Positions 1 through 8,339 of a DNA stretch of 64,000 bases are shown here, piece by piece (position 1 is the stretch's first letter; every line of letters starts with the position of its first letter). The stretch comes from Miltoncostaea sp963770865 (GTDB lineage: Bacteria; Actinomycetota; Thermoleophilia; Miltoncostaeales; Miltoncostaeaceae): positions 372,001 to 436,000 of the forward strand of contig CAVYRD010000013.1 of assembly GCA_963770865.1 (NCBI GenBank). The letters are read 5' to 3'. The translations under genes and the position numbers were made by a program. A model generated the notes under the pieces. That model had not been told where the DNA came from and did no database searches. It saw nothing but the letters and a program-made list of their open reading frames with translations.

Positions 1-297
1 CTGCAGCGCGCACCCGCGGGCACGCCGCAAGGCCTCGGAATCGCGCGCCGAGGACGCTCATCAGCACTGAAGCCGGCGGACGCCGCCGATCGCTTCGAGC
101 GCCTGATCACGCGCGAACTGAACGAGAGGCCCTGGCACGCGCCATGGCGGCTCATGCCGCGCCGGGCTGAGGCCGACGACGAGCCCGATCCAGAGGCTTG
201 CCACTCGCTGCGGGCGCCCCGGTACGCGCACCCGACCCCACCGTGGGACGCCGCTTCGCTGTTCGCCACACTCCGAGCCGCAATCCCCCCTTACTAG
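1..297 (+). CDS. Partial hypothetical protein, C-terminal end
   Basis: Frame 1 is open from the first base to a TAG at 295-297, giving 98 residues whose start lies outside the window. The middle is acidic/basic and looks coding (for example PADAADRFERLITRELNER), whereas the last 30 residues are Pro-rich. I recognise no family. The reading frame runs into the strong hairpin at 282-305, which would terminate it and also the converging lipoprotein gene. It could be a chance open frame in GC-rich DNA. Confidence 0.35.
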   Translation: MQRAPAGTPQGLGIARRGRSSALKPADAADRFERLITRELNERPWHAPWRLMPRRAEADDEPDPEACHSLRAPRYAHPTPPWDAASLFATLRAAIPPY

Positions 298-305
298 GGG
301 GGATT
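282..305. terminator. Perfect 9-bp hairpin, likely bidirectional terminator
   Basis: AATCCCCCC and GGGGGGATT pair perfectly around the loop TTACTA, between two converging reading frames. The right side continues as GATTGTCGTTGGG, which is the reverse complement of the left side of the related hairpin at 890-942. This suggests a small dispersed palindrome as well as a terminator. Confidence 0.55.
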
Positions 306-365
306 GTCGTTGGGACTGTCGAGTCGGCTACGGCGTCAGCAGGCCATTTCCGCGGGCCGTCGTGG

Positions 366-815
366 TCAGCACGCGGGCAGCTTGAACGCGACGGAGACGT
401 TCCGGGGCTCGCTCAGGCGAAGGACGACCGGCACCCACGCGGGCTTGGTCGCGATCGTCCTCGTTCCGGACCCTGTCGGGACCGTCACGCTCTTCACAAC
501 CGCACCCCCGCCGGGCGTCGTGCCGACCACCCGCACCGCACTACCCGACGTCGCCGGATCGACCTGCCCGGTGCGCTTGACCACCGTGATGGAACTGACG
601 CCGAACCCCGCCGCGCAGAGCTTCTGGATCGCCTTCTGAGGGGTGAGACCCACGACATCGGGAACGGCAACGGTCATCTCGCCCGCTCCACCGTTGGTCG
701 TGTCAGTGACAGTCGTGCCATCCGAACATCCTGAGAGCGCGACGAGCGCGAGAAGGACGGCAACAGCGGCGACTGCGAGGCCCTCGCGGCGTGGGTTCAC
801 CAGTGCCCCGGTCAT
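366..815 (-). CDS. Lipoprotein with one PASTA domain
   Basis: 149 residues. Residues 1-30 form a positively charged signal followed by a hydrophobic stretch and the lipobox LSGC, so Cys30 should be lipidated and the protein anchored outside the membrane. Residues about 50-90 (VPDVVGLTPQKAIQKLCAAG) match a PASTA domain, the fold that senses peptidoglycan fragments or beta-lactams in kinases and penicillin-binding proteins. The remaining 60 residues are beta-rich and unassigned. It is a single gene ending at the hairpin at 282-305. A cell-wall-binding role is inferred from the PASTA domain only. Confidence 0.75.
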   Translation of the reverse strand: MTGALVNPRREGLAVAAVAVLLALVALSGCSDGTTVTDTTNGGAGEMTVAVPDVVGLTPQKAIQKLCAAGFGVSSITVVKRTGQVDPATSGSAVRVVGTTPGGGAVVKSVTVPTGSGTRTIATKPAWVPVVLRLSEPRNVSVAFKLPAC

Positions 816-889
816 AGCCCTTGCTCCAAGACCCAGCCGCCTCTCACCGCTCGACTCACGTGACCCAACTCAAGATCGGCACGAACATG

Positions 890-942
890 GCCCCAACGAC
901 AATCAAGGCCTCCCTTACTAAGGGGCGTTCGTTTTCGTTGGG
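890..942. repeat. Palindromic repeat, second copy
   Basis: CCCCAACGA at the left pairs with TCGTTGGGG at the right, with an inner CCCTT/AAGGG stem. Its arms match the right half of the palindrome at 282-316. It lies 15 bp beyond the stop codon of the MazF-like toxin and could end that transcript. Confidence 0.45.
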
Positions 943-957
943 GCGAGGCCGCCCGAA

Positions 958-1305
958 TCAGAGCGCCAGATGCAGCCTCAGGGCGTCGTCCAGAGCGTGG
1001 ATGAGAGGGCCGCTGAGGCGTCCGACGACAGCCCCGAGCCGCTCGACGTTGACCGAGCGGACCTGCTCGGCCTGGGCCTTCGAGTCGCGGGCCAACCCGG
1101 TCTCCGCCGCCGCGAGCAGTACCTGGAACGGATGCACGCGCTCGACGCTCGAGGTGACGGGGACGACGGTGATCACACCCCGCCCCAGGCGCGCGGCCAT
1201 CGCGTTCGCGCCGTCGTTGGAGACGATGACCGCGGGGCGTCGCTTGCTCGCCTCGGATCCGCGCGTCGGATCGAGATCCACGAGGCGGATCTCGCCGCGC
1301 AGCAT
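958..1305 (-). CDS. MazF/PemK-family toxin (endoribonuclease)
   Basis: 115 residues starting at MLRGEIRLVDLDP. This matches the MazF N-terminal beta-hairpin (RGEIWLVDLDPTRGSE type) followed by RRPAVIVSND and VITVVPVTSS, the conserved core strands. MazF toxins cut mRNA at short motifs and are neutralised by a co-expressed antitoxin. The start was chosen because its ATG (1305-1303) overlaps the antitoxin TGA by one base (TGATG), implying translational coupling. A longer start 13 codons upstream is possible but would overlap the antitoxin more. The full length is kept, with no obvious damage. Confidence 0.85.
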   Translation of the reverse strand: MLRGEIRLVDLDPTRGSEASKRRPAVIVSNDGANAMAARLGRGVITVVPVTSSVERVHPFQVLLAAAETGLARDSKAQAEQVRSVNVERLGAVVGRLSGPLIHALDDALRLHLAL

Positions 1306-1526
1306 CAGCGAGAGCCCAGGCCGTCGGCGATCGTCGGCTCCCACGCTTCAGCCTCGTCGGCGGCCCAGGTCTGCCAGGCGTCGGCATAGGCGGGCCCGAG
1401 CTCCTCGGCCTTCAGCAGCTCGACCGCCCGATGCACGGCCGCCGAGCGCGAGCGGATACCGCGGGCAGCGGCGTAGCGATCGAGGAAGGCGACGTCATCA
1501 TCCGGCAGGCTCACACTGAGCTTCAT
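1305..1526 (-). CDS. MazE-like ribbon-helix-helix antitoxin
   Basis: 73 residues. The N-terminus MKLSVSLPDDDVAFLDRYA is a ribbon-helix-helix DNA-binding strand and first helix. RSRSAAVHRAVELL is the second helix. The acidic C-terminal tail (WAADEAEAWEPTIADGLG) is the kind of segment that wraps the toxin. It is upstream of and overlaps the MazF-like gene by one base, the standard antitoxin-first order. RHH antitoxins usually repress their own operon. Only the start at 1526 gives a canonical RHH protein. Confidence 0.8.
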   Translation of the reverse strand: MKLSVSLPDDDVAFLDRYAAARGIRSRSAAVHRAVELLKAEELGPAYADAWQTWAADEAEAWEPTIADGLGSR

Positions 1527-1575
1527 ACCCTGGATCCTACCGCAACGGTGCCGGTCATCGTACCCATGGCCAGCG

Positions 1576-1610
1576 TCCCAACAACAATCCGCGTCCCCCT
1601 TCCTGGGGGC
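1576..1610. repeat. Partial third copy of the palindromic repeat
   Basis: CCCAACAACAATC, close to the left arm of the copy at 890-942, is followed by a CCCCC/GGGGG stem around TTCCT. It lies upstream of the antitoxin start, so here it may be a remnant or a promoter-side structure, not a terminator. Confidence 0.35.
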
Positions 1611-1718
1611 CTGACCCGCCGGAGGTCCCGAAGGCGGATCGGCATGCCGCGGCACGTCCATGCCCCGGCAACCGCCGGGCCGCGTTGCCCGGCGGAGATC
1701 GCCGCCCATAGGCTCGCG

Positions 1719-1907
1719 ATGTTGACGAGAACCGAACTGCTCCGGACCCGGCTGCGTCCCCCGCGACTCTCGCAGGGGGTGTTGGAGCGCCCGGCGCTAA
1801 CCGATCGCGCCCTGCGCGGCGTCGACGGCGGACGCCTTTTGGTGGTCGCGGGTGCCGGCTACGGCAAGAGCACGCTCCTCGCCCAGGTCGTCGAACGGGC
1901 GGCGGAG
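1719..1907 (+). pseudogene. N-terminal fragment of a MalT-SARP regulator
   Basis: ATG at 1719 opens a frame reading MLTRTELLRTRLRPP and then the P-loop VVAGAGYGKSTLL, matching residues 1-55 of the three giant regulators in this window. Homology stops at about 1907, where the sequence joins an inverted fragment of a second regulator. Only the start of the STAND ATPase remains, so it cannot be functional. Confidence 0.55.
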
Positions 1908-2350
1908 GAAGATCGCGCACGAGCTGGGCAAGGGTCTCCTGACTCTCGGCGGGAAGCGCGTGCGTGTCGTCGAGAGCCAGAACGAGATCGTCGGACACGG
2001 TGGCCGCGATTTCATTCGCGAGCGCGGCCAGCTGCGCTTCGGCCGGCCCGCTGAGCTTCAGGCCGGCTGCGAAGCCCGGGGATGGGCCCGGCGAGCCCCG
2101 CGAGGAGGTGATCGAGTAGGAGAGCTGGATCAAGGCGCTCATCGCAGGAGCACCAGACGAACGGGTAGGGGCTTCGTTCGAGCGCCCGGGCGAGCGCCGT
2201 GGTCTTTCCGTAGCCGGCCCCAGCCACAATTGCCACGAGGCGACCCTCAAGCCCGCTCGCCATCCTCTCGGCGAGCTCGTCGCGGCAAATCAATCCGGGC
2301 GGCTGGCGCGGCGGTAGAAGGCGGGTGAGAAGGACGGTGTGGGAGTTCTC
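1908..2350 (-). pseudogene. N-terminal fragment of a second MalT-SARP regulator, frameshifted
   Basis: On the minus strand the sequence encodes HTVLLTRLLPPRQPP, the P-loop IVAGAGYGKTTALA and FVWCSCDERLDPALL. After a frame change near 2050-2100 it encodes NEIAATVSDDLVLALDDTHALP, the Walker B region. These match residues 1-150 of the intact regulators at 4593-7892 and 22141-25491. It is cut at about 1908, where it meets the opposing fragment. A clear start codon is missing. Confidence 0.6.
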
Positions 2351-2483
2351 CGGCAATGGGAAACCACCGGCTCGCTGACGGCTGTCGCTGGCACGCCCGC
2401 ATCGGACGGTAGCGCGGCCGAGACTAGGTTCTGGAAGGCGTTGGGGTCCAGGCTGCTGCCGGTGAACCGCGGTCCACGACACA

Positions 2484-2653
2484 GTCACCTCGACGGTCAC
2501 GTCGACTTTCGACCGACTCGCTTGTCCCTCCCTGTCACGTCCAGGCCATCTCAGATGGCGCTACGCAGGACTTTCCCGACTGGGACGGACGCGTGCGGAC
2601 ACCCGACGATCTCCCCTAAAGGGGCCAGCCATTCGAATCCGCTGGTCGGCATC
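2484..2653 (+). other. Degenerate integration scar A: conserved arm plus tRNA-Thr 3' end
   Basis: 2484-2610 matches the ~120 bp arm that precedes the scars near 33.3, 48.4 and 56.3 kb (shared blocks GTCGACTTTCGACCGACT, TCCCTCCCTGTCAC, CAGGACTTTC and GGACACCCGACGAT). 2611-2653 is a mutated tRNA 3' half in which CATTCGAATCCGCTGGTCGG replaces the T-arm/acceptor of the better copies. Several T-stem bases no longer pair, so this is an old scar. Confidence 0.55.
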
Positions 2654-2849
2654 CGCTTGCTGAAGGAAATGGGCGCCGAGAGCCAGGCCCTGATAGCCGT
2701 AGCTCCGCCGTATCATCTCCGGCCTGCTGAGCAACCTCCCTGGCGGCAAGGCCCCCTCCCAGAACAGACTCGTGGCAGAAGTGGCCGGCGGCGCTCACAT
2801 GGGCGCAGATCGGCCCCGATGTCCGCCGCTCGCATTCGCACGCGAGCGA

Positions 2850-3683
2850 TCAGTGTGCAAAGCCGAACATGCGAGCGAGGTGTTCGAGTTCCTCCTGCCG
2901 CCCGGGGCGCGGGCCCACCTCCTGGAGCAGTCCGTTGCGGCGCATTTCGCCAACGACAGCCTCGTCTCGAGGGAAGGCGGAACCCCACTGCCCAAGGCTG
3001 AACAGCTCTTCGAAGGGCAGCCGCGGGCGCTGACCGCCAGCGTTCTGCGACTCGGCCGGGTACCCGAGCAGTTGCACCCACACCGGCACGAGCCGCTCAG
3101 GCGCCCCGAGAATCGCCTTCACATCATCCTGGCGAGCGGGGCTGGCGATCGTGTGGAGGCACGTTGCCAGACCGGCGTCGACCGCCGCCAGCGTGGCTAG
3201 GGCGCAAGCGGCGTTGGTCTCCTGGGCGGCGAGCACGGCGCTCACCTCGTAGGGCAGCCCGTGGACGAACGTGTCGAGCGCGGGGAGGCCGTGTTCGGCC
3301 GGTTCCCCGTCGACGATCGATCGCCGGGCCGCGTCGGCGCTCCAGCCGAACGCGGCGGGGATCGCGCCAGTCGGGAGGAGCTCGTCGACGCGTTCGAGGA
3401 ACACCTCCGGGACGGCGGCATCGGGGTCGGCATACCAGTAGATCCAGACGGGCGCGAGCTCGTGCGCGCGCTGGCGGTTGTTCGCCTCGAGCAACGCCCT
3501 CCGATCGGCAGTGTCGAGGTCCGCCGCGACCACCACGATCGCCCGCCACGGTTGGAGGTTGCCCGGACTGCCCGTCATCCGGGCCGCCTCCAAGACCCGC
3601 TGGACCACCGCCAGCGGGACCGGCTCCCACGGCCTGAACCACCTGATGCTCCGCCGGCTGCCGATCGCACGAAGGACTTCCAT
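2850..3683 (-). CDS. Nitroreductase-family protein, cassette 1
   Basis: 277 residues from the ATG at 3683, preceded by GGGAGG. The N-terminus RAIGSRRSIRWFRPWEPVP carries the Arg-rich FMN-phosphate motif of nitroreductases. MTGSPGNLQPWRAIVV matches the 'S..N.QPW' flavin-site segment, and AVDAGLATCLHTIAS matches the C-terminal GLG-type flavin loop. The family uses FMN and NAD(P)H to reduce nitro, quinone or related groups. The substrate here is unknown. It lies 71 bp downstream of the decarboxylase-like gene in the same direction and has paralogues at 21224 and 26128 in equivalent cassettes. It is likely soluble and cytosolic. Confidence 0.8.
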   Translation of the reverse strand: MEVLRAIGSRRSIRWFRPWEPVPLAVVQRVLEAARMTGSPGNLQPWRAIVVVAADLDTADRRALLEANNRQRAHELAPVWIYWYADPDAAVPEVFLERVDELLPTGAIPAAFGWSADAARRSIVDGEPAEHGLPALDTFVHGLPYEVSAVLAAQETNAACALATLAAVDAGLATCLHTIASPARQDDVKAILGAPERLVPVWVQLLGYPAESQNAGGQRPRLPFEELFSLGQWGSAFPRDEAVVGEMRRNGLLQEVGPRPGRQEELEHLARMFGFAH

Positions 3684-3754
3684 CTCCGCCTCCCAGTCGC
3701 GGTGCGGCGCCCGAAGGGCGCCGCACGCCATTCTCTTCGCTCGGTCCGCCGACG

Positions 3755-4528
3755 TCAGCCGGCGGCGACCAGACCCCTCTCCGAGTCCGTGCTGGCCGGG
3801 CCGCCCGAGAGGTAGTCGTGGACGATCTCGCCGTGCAGCAGCCGGAAGGACATCGTCATCCGGTGGCCGTCCAGCACCTGTCGGATCCCGATCAGTCCGG
3901 CGAGCGGATCGTCGGCTGTCCCATCGAGGTGCAGCTTGGCCCGTCCGCGGCGTACGTCGCTCACCTCGATGCCCTCGAAGGTCGTCGCGGTGATCTGCGA
4001 AACCTCCGGCGGCGCGCCTTCGACGACCGAGGGGATGATCTTCTGATTGAACCAGACGGGCGACAGGTCGAGGTCCTCTGCCGAGGCATCCTCGAGCCCC
4101 TCCAGGCCCGCTCGTACGAGCTCGGTGCCGCCACGCCGCACCCCGGCGCTGACGCGGTCACCGTTCTCGGCGAAGGAAATCTCGGCGAGCTTCTTGGGCC
4201 AGCCCCAGATCTCGCGGCCAGAGGTGATGCAGGCATCGTTCTCGAGGTAGAGGAAGACGGAGTAGTTGCCCAACCGGGTGCCGTCGCTCGACGGCACGAC
4301 GATGAAGGCCTCTCGGGTGCTGCCGAGCCGGTCGTTGTGCATGTGTCCGATGGCGACGTAGGCGACGTCGTCGGGGTTGGGCTGCAGCGGCTCCGGAACC
4401 AGCCGGCGGGTGACGCCGGGCTCGGCGACGAAGGGCACGATCATCAAGGGGCAGTCGCGGTAGCGGTAGGGCGGCGGCGGGTAGAGCGGCGAGACGGCGG
4501 GGACGGTATACGCGTGGTCGATGGGCAA
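3755..4528 (-). CDS. Acetoacetate decarboxylase-like protein, cassette 1
   Basis: 257 residues with a TTG start preceded by AAGGAGA. ITSGREIWGWPKKLAEISF matches the conserved active-site block of acetoacetate decarboxylases, where the first Lys of the pair forms a Schiff base. PPYRYRDCPLMIVPF and LVPEPLQPNPDD match the family N-terminus. Members decarboxylate beta-keto acids or act as hydratase/aldolase-type Schiff-base enzymes, so the reaction here cannot be fixed. A pair of CGTNACG-like heptamers sits ~50 bp upstream, overlapping the stop codon of the regulator gene. The gene is followed by the nitroreductase. A close paralogue is at 27028-27789. Confidence 0.8.
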   Translation of the reverse strand: MPIDHAYTVPAVSPLYPPPPYRYRDCPLMIVPFVAEPGVTRRLVPEPLQPNPDDVAYVAIGHMHNDRLGSTREAFIVVPSSDGTRLGNYSVFLYLENDACITSGREIWGWPKKLAEISFAENGDRVSAGVRRGGTELVRAGLEGLEDASAEDLDLSPVWFNQKIIPSVVEGAPPEVSQITATTFEGIEVSDVRRGRAKLHLDGTADDPLAGLIGIRQVLDGHRMTMSFRLLHGEIVHDYLSGGPASTDSERGLVAAG

Positions 4529-4579
4529 GGATTCGTCTCCTTGACTCGGGTGGTGTCGGCGCTGACCCTCCCACCCTCG

Positions 4580-4597
4580 CGTTCCGCTGCCGTTACG
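4580..4597 (-). promoter_or_regulatory. Putative SARP operator before the decarboxylase-like gene
   Basis: Two heptamers, CGTTCCG (4580-4586) and CGTTACG (4591-4597), are 11 bp apart. The pair overlaps the TAA of the regulator gene and lies ~50 bp before the target start. SARP proteins are known to bind heptameric direct repeats with this pitch. No clear -10 box follows on the minus strand. Confidence 0.45.
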
Positions 4598-7500
4598 CCA
4601 CCGTCTCGACGCCCAGGATCTCCCGGTAGAGGGTGAGCGTCTCGGAGCCGGGGGCGACTCCCTGCTCGCGGCGGAGCACCGTGCGGCATGCGTGGTACTG
4701 GCGAAGGGCCTGGGCCCGCTCGCCGGTCGCGGCGTAGCAGCTCATCAACGCCCGGTGCCACGCCTCGCGCTCGGGTTCCAGCGAGACGAGTCGCCGATAG
4801 CGACGGATCGCCTCGTGCAGGCGCCCGACCGCGGCAAGCGATGCCCCCAGCCGCTCGAGCACCTCAAGATGGCCCTCCTCCAGCTCTTGGCGCGCGGGAA
4901 AGACCCACTCGGCGTACGGCCAATCCGGCAGGAAGGGGCCCGCGTAGAGCGCCTCGGCGCGCTCCAGGCACCTGATCTGCTCCGCGGGGTCGGCCGGCTG
5001 CCGACGGATCAAATCGAGGAAGGTTATGACGTCCCACTCGTCCTGTTCGTCCAGCGCCAGCCGGATGGTCTCGCCATCGGCCACAACAGGCGAGCCGGGC
5101 GCGTTGGCCTCGAGCTCGGGCGCAAGGCCGCGGCGCAGGCCGTGTAGCGCCACACGTAGGCCGGCGAAGGCGCGCTCGGGAGGCGCCTGTGGCCAGAGGC
5201 AGTCGGCGATCCGCTCGCGGTGGACCGGTCCTCTGGCTGCCAACAGCACCCCGAGGAGCGCCCGCGCCTTCTGGCGCCCGAACGCGGCCTCGGGGATGGG
5301 GACGCCGTCGCGCGCGACCGATAGGCGCCCGAGCGTGAGCAGGCGGATGGCCGGGCGGGGGCGCGCGTCCAGGTGGGCGCGCGCGCGTCGCGCCGCGCTG
5401 CGGACGCCAGGACTGCGGTCGCGCAGCAGCCGCTCGACCACCGCCGCCTCGACGTTCACGGCCTCTCCGGCGACCTCAGCGAGCTGCGCTCTCACGGGCG
5501 TCGGAGCGTCCTCCGTCAGCTCCACGCATTCGCGGAACACCTCCCCTCCGCAGGCCGCCGCCATCCGGGCCGCGAGACCGGGCGGGCCGAGCCCCAGAGC
5601 CGTCGCCCGGGCGAGCAACGCTGCCGCGAGTCCCCGCTCCCGGTCCCGCCAGAGCGCGGAAGACGACCAGCGCTCAGTGATCCGCAGGGCCTCCGCCAGC
5701 GCCTCATCGCCCGAATCGCCGCCTCCGGCGGCGGCGTGCAGACACGAGCGGGCGAGGCCCCATGGGGTGCCGATCGCCCGCGCGACCTCGCGGGCCTCCT
5801 CCGCCAGGCCGAGGGCCATCTCGCCGTCTCCCACCCGTCGCGACGCGCGAGCGAGGTCACACAGCACCATCGGGTTGTCGAATGCACCGCCGAAGGCAGC
5901 CATCTCCTGGCGCGCGGCCGCGACGTGGCTCCGGACGGCGATCGGGTCCCCTCTCACGGCCGCGAGCTGGGCAGCCATGGCCCGGTAGCGGTAGCTGTAG
6001 GACGTGGGCTCCCCTTGGCCGGGAGCTCGCTCGGGTGGCGCCAGCTCACGGCCGAGTTCATCCCAACGTTCCGATCCCGCTAGGGCGACGCCCCGGATCC
6101 ATGCCACGACGCGTCGATGCGTGCGGGCCATGCCGCGCCGCGCAGCCGCGTCCTCGGTCCGCGCGATCTCCTGGAAAGCATCGTCGTGACGTCCGAGATC
6201 GTTGAGCAGATAGACCCGGAACATGCGGGCGTAGGGCATGAAGGCGAGCTCGTCATGCGCCTCCTGACGGTCCAGCTCGCCAATGGCCTCGTCCAACTCG
6301 AGGAGGGCCTCCTCGATTTGCCCGACTTGCGAGCGGATGTAGTAGGCGCGGACGACGCTCGCATAGATGGCGAGGATCGCCTGTCCGTGCGCGCCCGGGA
6401 GGCTAAGCGCCTCCTCAAGCTCGCCGGTCGCGCGCTCGAAGTCGCACGCGTAGGCGTAGCTCGAGGCCAGGAGGATCCGCACGGCCGGAAGCGCCTGCGC
6501 GCTCCGGTCGATACGACGGATGTAGCGCTCTCCCGCATCGATGCGCCGCCCTGGGCGGGTGCCGGCGGTGATCATGCTCTGCAGCAACCGAAGAAGAGCC
6601 GCTGCCGCCCGCTCGTGGTCACCGAGTGCGAGCAGCCGCTCGATCGCGCGCTCGAACTCGTCGAACGACGCCTCGTGCTCGCCGCGGATGAGAAGAAGAG
6701 CGGCGCGCGCCGTCATCAGACTCGGCCGCTCCGCCCAGGTGTCAGGCGGCAGGGCGTCGAGCCACCCGGCGATGGCCTGCGCGTGCGGCGTGGTGACCAG
6801 CGTCTCGGCCACCTGCTCGAGCGCGTCGGCGGCGGCGATGGGATCGCCTGCGGCCAACAGATGCGGGACCGCATCGACGTGCTGGCCCTCCGCCAGCAGC
6901 GCGGCCCCCGCCCGCCGGTGCAGCTCCGCGACCGCACTAGGGCGCTCCTGCACCAGCCGCCGCCTGAGGAACGCCTGGAAGAGGTGATGGTATCGGTAGC
7001 TCTCCTCGTGCCCATCATCCAACCGAACGGTGAAGAGGTGTCGCTCGACGAGCCCGCGCACGAGCACAGCGGCGTCCTCCCGCTCGGTGACGGCCGCGGC
7101 CACCGCGGGCGTGAAACGGTCCAGCACCGAGGATTCGAGGAGGAACCGCTGCACCTCCTGGGGCTGGCGCAGCAGCACCTCTTCGGCGAGGTAGTCGAGC
7201 TGGCCACCGGCCTCGCGGCCGCCGGCTTGCGCGGCCATGATCAGTCCGGCCGGCCACCCCTCGACATCGCTGTGCAGCCTCGAGAGCTCCTCAGGCCCCA
7301 ATGACAGACCCGCCGCCTCGAGCAGCGCCCCGGCCTCGTCGGGACTGAGCGCCAACTCCCCCTCTCCGATCTCCAACATCCGACCGGCGCGTAGCCGCCC
7401 GAGCCCGAGCGGCATCGGCATGCGCCCGGCGAGGACGAGGTGTGCCACCGCGGGCAGATCACGGAGCAGCCCCCGGAGCACCTCCAGCGCCGGCTCGGGC

Positions 7501-7892
7501 AACAGGTGGACGTCGTCCAGCACGACGACGACATCCTCGGCCACGGTCTCGGCCACCTCGTTGCAGAAGTCGTAAACCTGATCGCGGACCGATTCGCTTA
7601 CCGCGAGCCGGGCGCCGAAACCCGGGTACCGCTGGACGAAGCCAGCGACCAGGTGGCGGAGCAGCAAGCTGCCGTCATCGAGCCGCTCGTCGCATGAGCA
7701 CCAGACCCACGGCCGCTCCAGACGGTCCAGCGTGAGGCGCAGCAGGGTCGTCTTGCCGTAGCCGGCCCCGGCGACGACCGTCACCAACCGACCGTCGATC
7801 CGCTCGACCACCTGCGTGACGAGGGCGGTGCGCGGCACGCAGGCCGTGGGCAGCTCCGGCGGCAGTAGACGACTTCGCAGGACTCCGTGCAC
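4593..7892 (-). CDS. Giant MalT-like STAND ATPase with SARP/BTAD output domain, cassette 1
   Basis: 1099 residues from a GTG preceded by GGAG. Order of parts: STAND ATPase with P-loop VVAGAGYGKTTLL (about 38-50), CSCDERLDD (about 66-74) and Walker B VVVVLDDVHL (121-130). Next is a MalT-like winged region with YRYHHLFQAFLRRRL (about 300), then a long alpha-helical TPR-like segment (about 330-830). The C-terminus is an OmpR-like winged helix (LLTLGRLSVARDG, from about 848) and a BTAD (about 955-1095, ending QYHACRTVLRREQGVAPG). STAND proteins oligomerise on an inducer with ATP, and SARP modules recruit RNA polymerase at direct repeats. This protein therefore probably activates the downstream decarboxylase-like and nitroreductase-like genes. 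The combination of MalT sensor and SARP output is unusual. Confidence 0.9.
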   Translation of the reverse strand: MHGVLRSRLLPPELPTACVPRTALVTQVVERIDGRLVTVVAGAGYGKTTLLRLTLDRLERPWVWCSCDERLDDGSLLLRHLVAGFVQRYPGFGARLAVSESVRDQVYDFCNEVAETVAEDVVVVLDDVHLLPEPALEVLRGLLRDLPAVAHLVLAGRMPMPLGLGRLRAGRMLEIGEGELALSPDEAGALLEAAGLSLGPEELSRLHSDVEGWPAGLIMAAQAGGREAGGQLDYLAEEVLLRQPQEVQRFLLESSVLDRFTPAVAAAVTEREDAAVLVRGLVERHLFTVRLDDGHEESYRYHHLFQAFLRRRLVQERPSAVAELHRRAGAALLAEGQHVDAVPHLLAAGDPIAAADALEQVAETLVTTPHAQAIAGWLDALPPDTWAERPSLMTARAALLLIRGEHEASFDEFERAIERLLALGDHERAAAALLRLLQSMITAGTRPGRRIDAGERYIRRIDRSAQALPAVRILLASSYAYACDFERATGELEEALSLPGAHGQAILAIYASVVRAYYIRSQVGQIEEALLELDEAIGELDRQEAHDELAFMPYARMFRVYLLNDLGRHDDAFQEIARTEDAAARRGMARTHRRVVAWIRGVALAGSERWDELGRELAPPERAPGQGEPTSYSYRYRAMAAQLAAVRGDPIAVRSHVAAARQEMAAFGGAFDNPMVLCDLARASRRVGDGEMALGLAEEAREVARAIGTPWGLARSCLHAAAGGGDSGDEALAEALRITERWSSSALWRDRERGLAAALLARATALGLGPPGLAARMAAACGGEVFRECVELTEDAPTPVRAQLAEVAGEAVNVEAAVVERLLRDRSPGVRSAARRARAHLDARPRPAIRLLTLGRLSVARDGVPIPEAAFGRQKARALLGVLLAARGPVHRERIADCLWPQAPPERAFAGLRVALHGLRRGLAPELEANAPGSPVVADGETIRLALDEQDEWDVITFLDLIRRQPADPAEQIRCLERAEALYAGPFLPDWPYAEWVFPARQELEEGHLEVLERLGASLAAVGRLHEAIRRYRRLVSLEPEREAWHRALMSCYAATGERAQALRQYHACRTVLRREQGVAPGSETLTLYREILGVETVA

Positions 7893-7919
7893 CGACAGGC
7901 TCCCCGGACGGTGGAGCGA

Positions 7920-8138
7920 CTATCGCCCATCGCTTGGGGGGATGGGAGAGTCCTCATGCGCAACAGGTGGCACCGGGGGCTCGGGTCGGCCGAGGAAGCG
8001 AGCCCGGCTGCTGCGATAGGAGACCCATCCGGGTGCAGCGAGATCGTCGTAACAGTCGTGTCCCATGACCTCCGACCGTCTCAGGCGGTCGCGGGCGCGC
8101 TCGAGCGGCGGGGGCGGGGTGGCGGACAACGTGTGCAT
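7920..8138 (-). CDS. Small protein upstream of regulator 1
   Basis: 72 residues with ATG at 8138 and a good GAGGAGA ribosome site 8 bp upstream. It ends 27 bp before the regulator start, so both are probably on one transcript. The sequence SEVMGHDCYDDLAAPGWVSYRSSRARFLG is soluble-looking and matches no family I know. A CGTNACG heptamer pair lies 50 bp upstream of the start, the same spacing as in front of the decarboxylase-like genes. Its assignment as real rests on ribosome site, operator and position. Confidence 0.45.
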   Translation of the reverse strand: MHTLSATPPPPLERARDRLRRSEVMGHDCYDDLAAPGWVSYRSSRARFLGRPEPPVPPVAHEDSPIPPSDGR

Positions 8139-8187
8139 GGCGGCATCTCCTCAGTTCGTCAAGGGCCGCTCTACCGTCTTCCCCAGG

Positions 8188-8205
8188 CGTGACGCTGGCG
8201 TTACG
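8188..8205 (-). promoter_or_regulatory. Putative SARP operator before the small ORF and regulator 1
   Basis: CGTGACG (8188-8194) and CGTTACG (8199-8205) are separated by CTGG, giving an 11 bp pitch. The pair at 27838-27855 has the same CTGG spacer. TAGAGC lies 13 bp further along the minus strand as a weak -10 candidate. Confidence 0.5.
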
Positions 8206-8339
8206 CGGATGTGGTGCAGCCGTCCGTCGGTGAGGAGCCACCCGCCTCGTGGCCGCTGCCGAGCAGCCGATCGGACTGTCACGAGCCGCCCACTCCAAAG
8301 TCGCCGAGACCCTGGATTGCAGGGAGCGGGTCATCCAGC

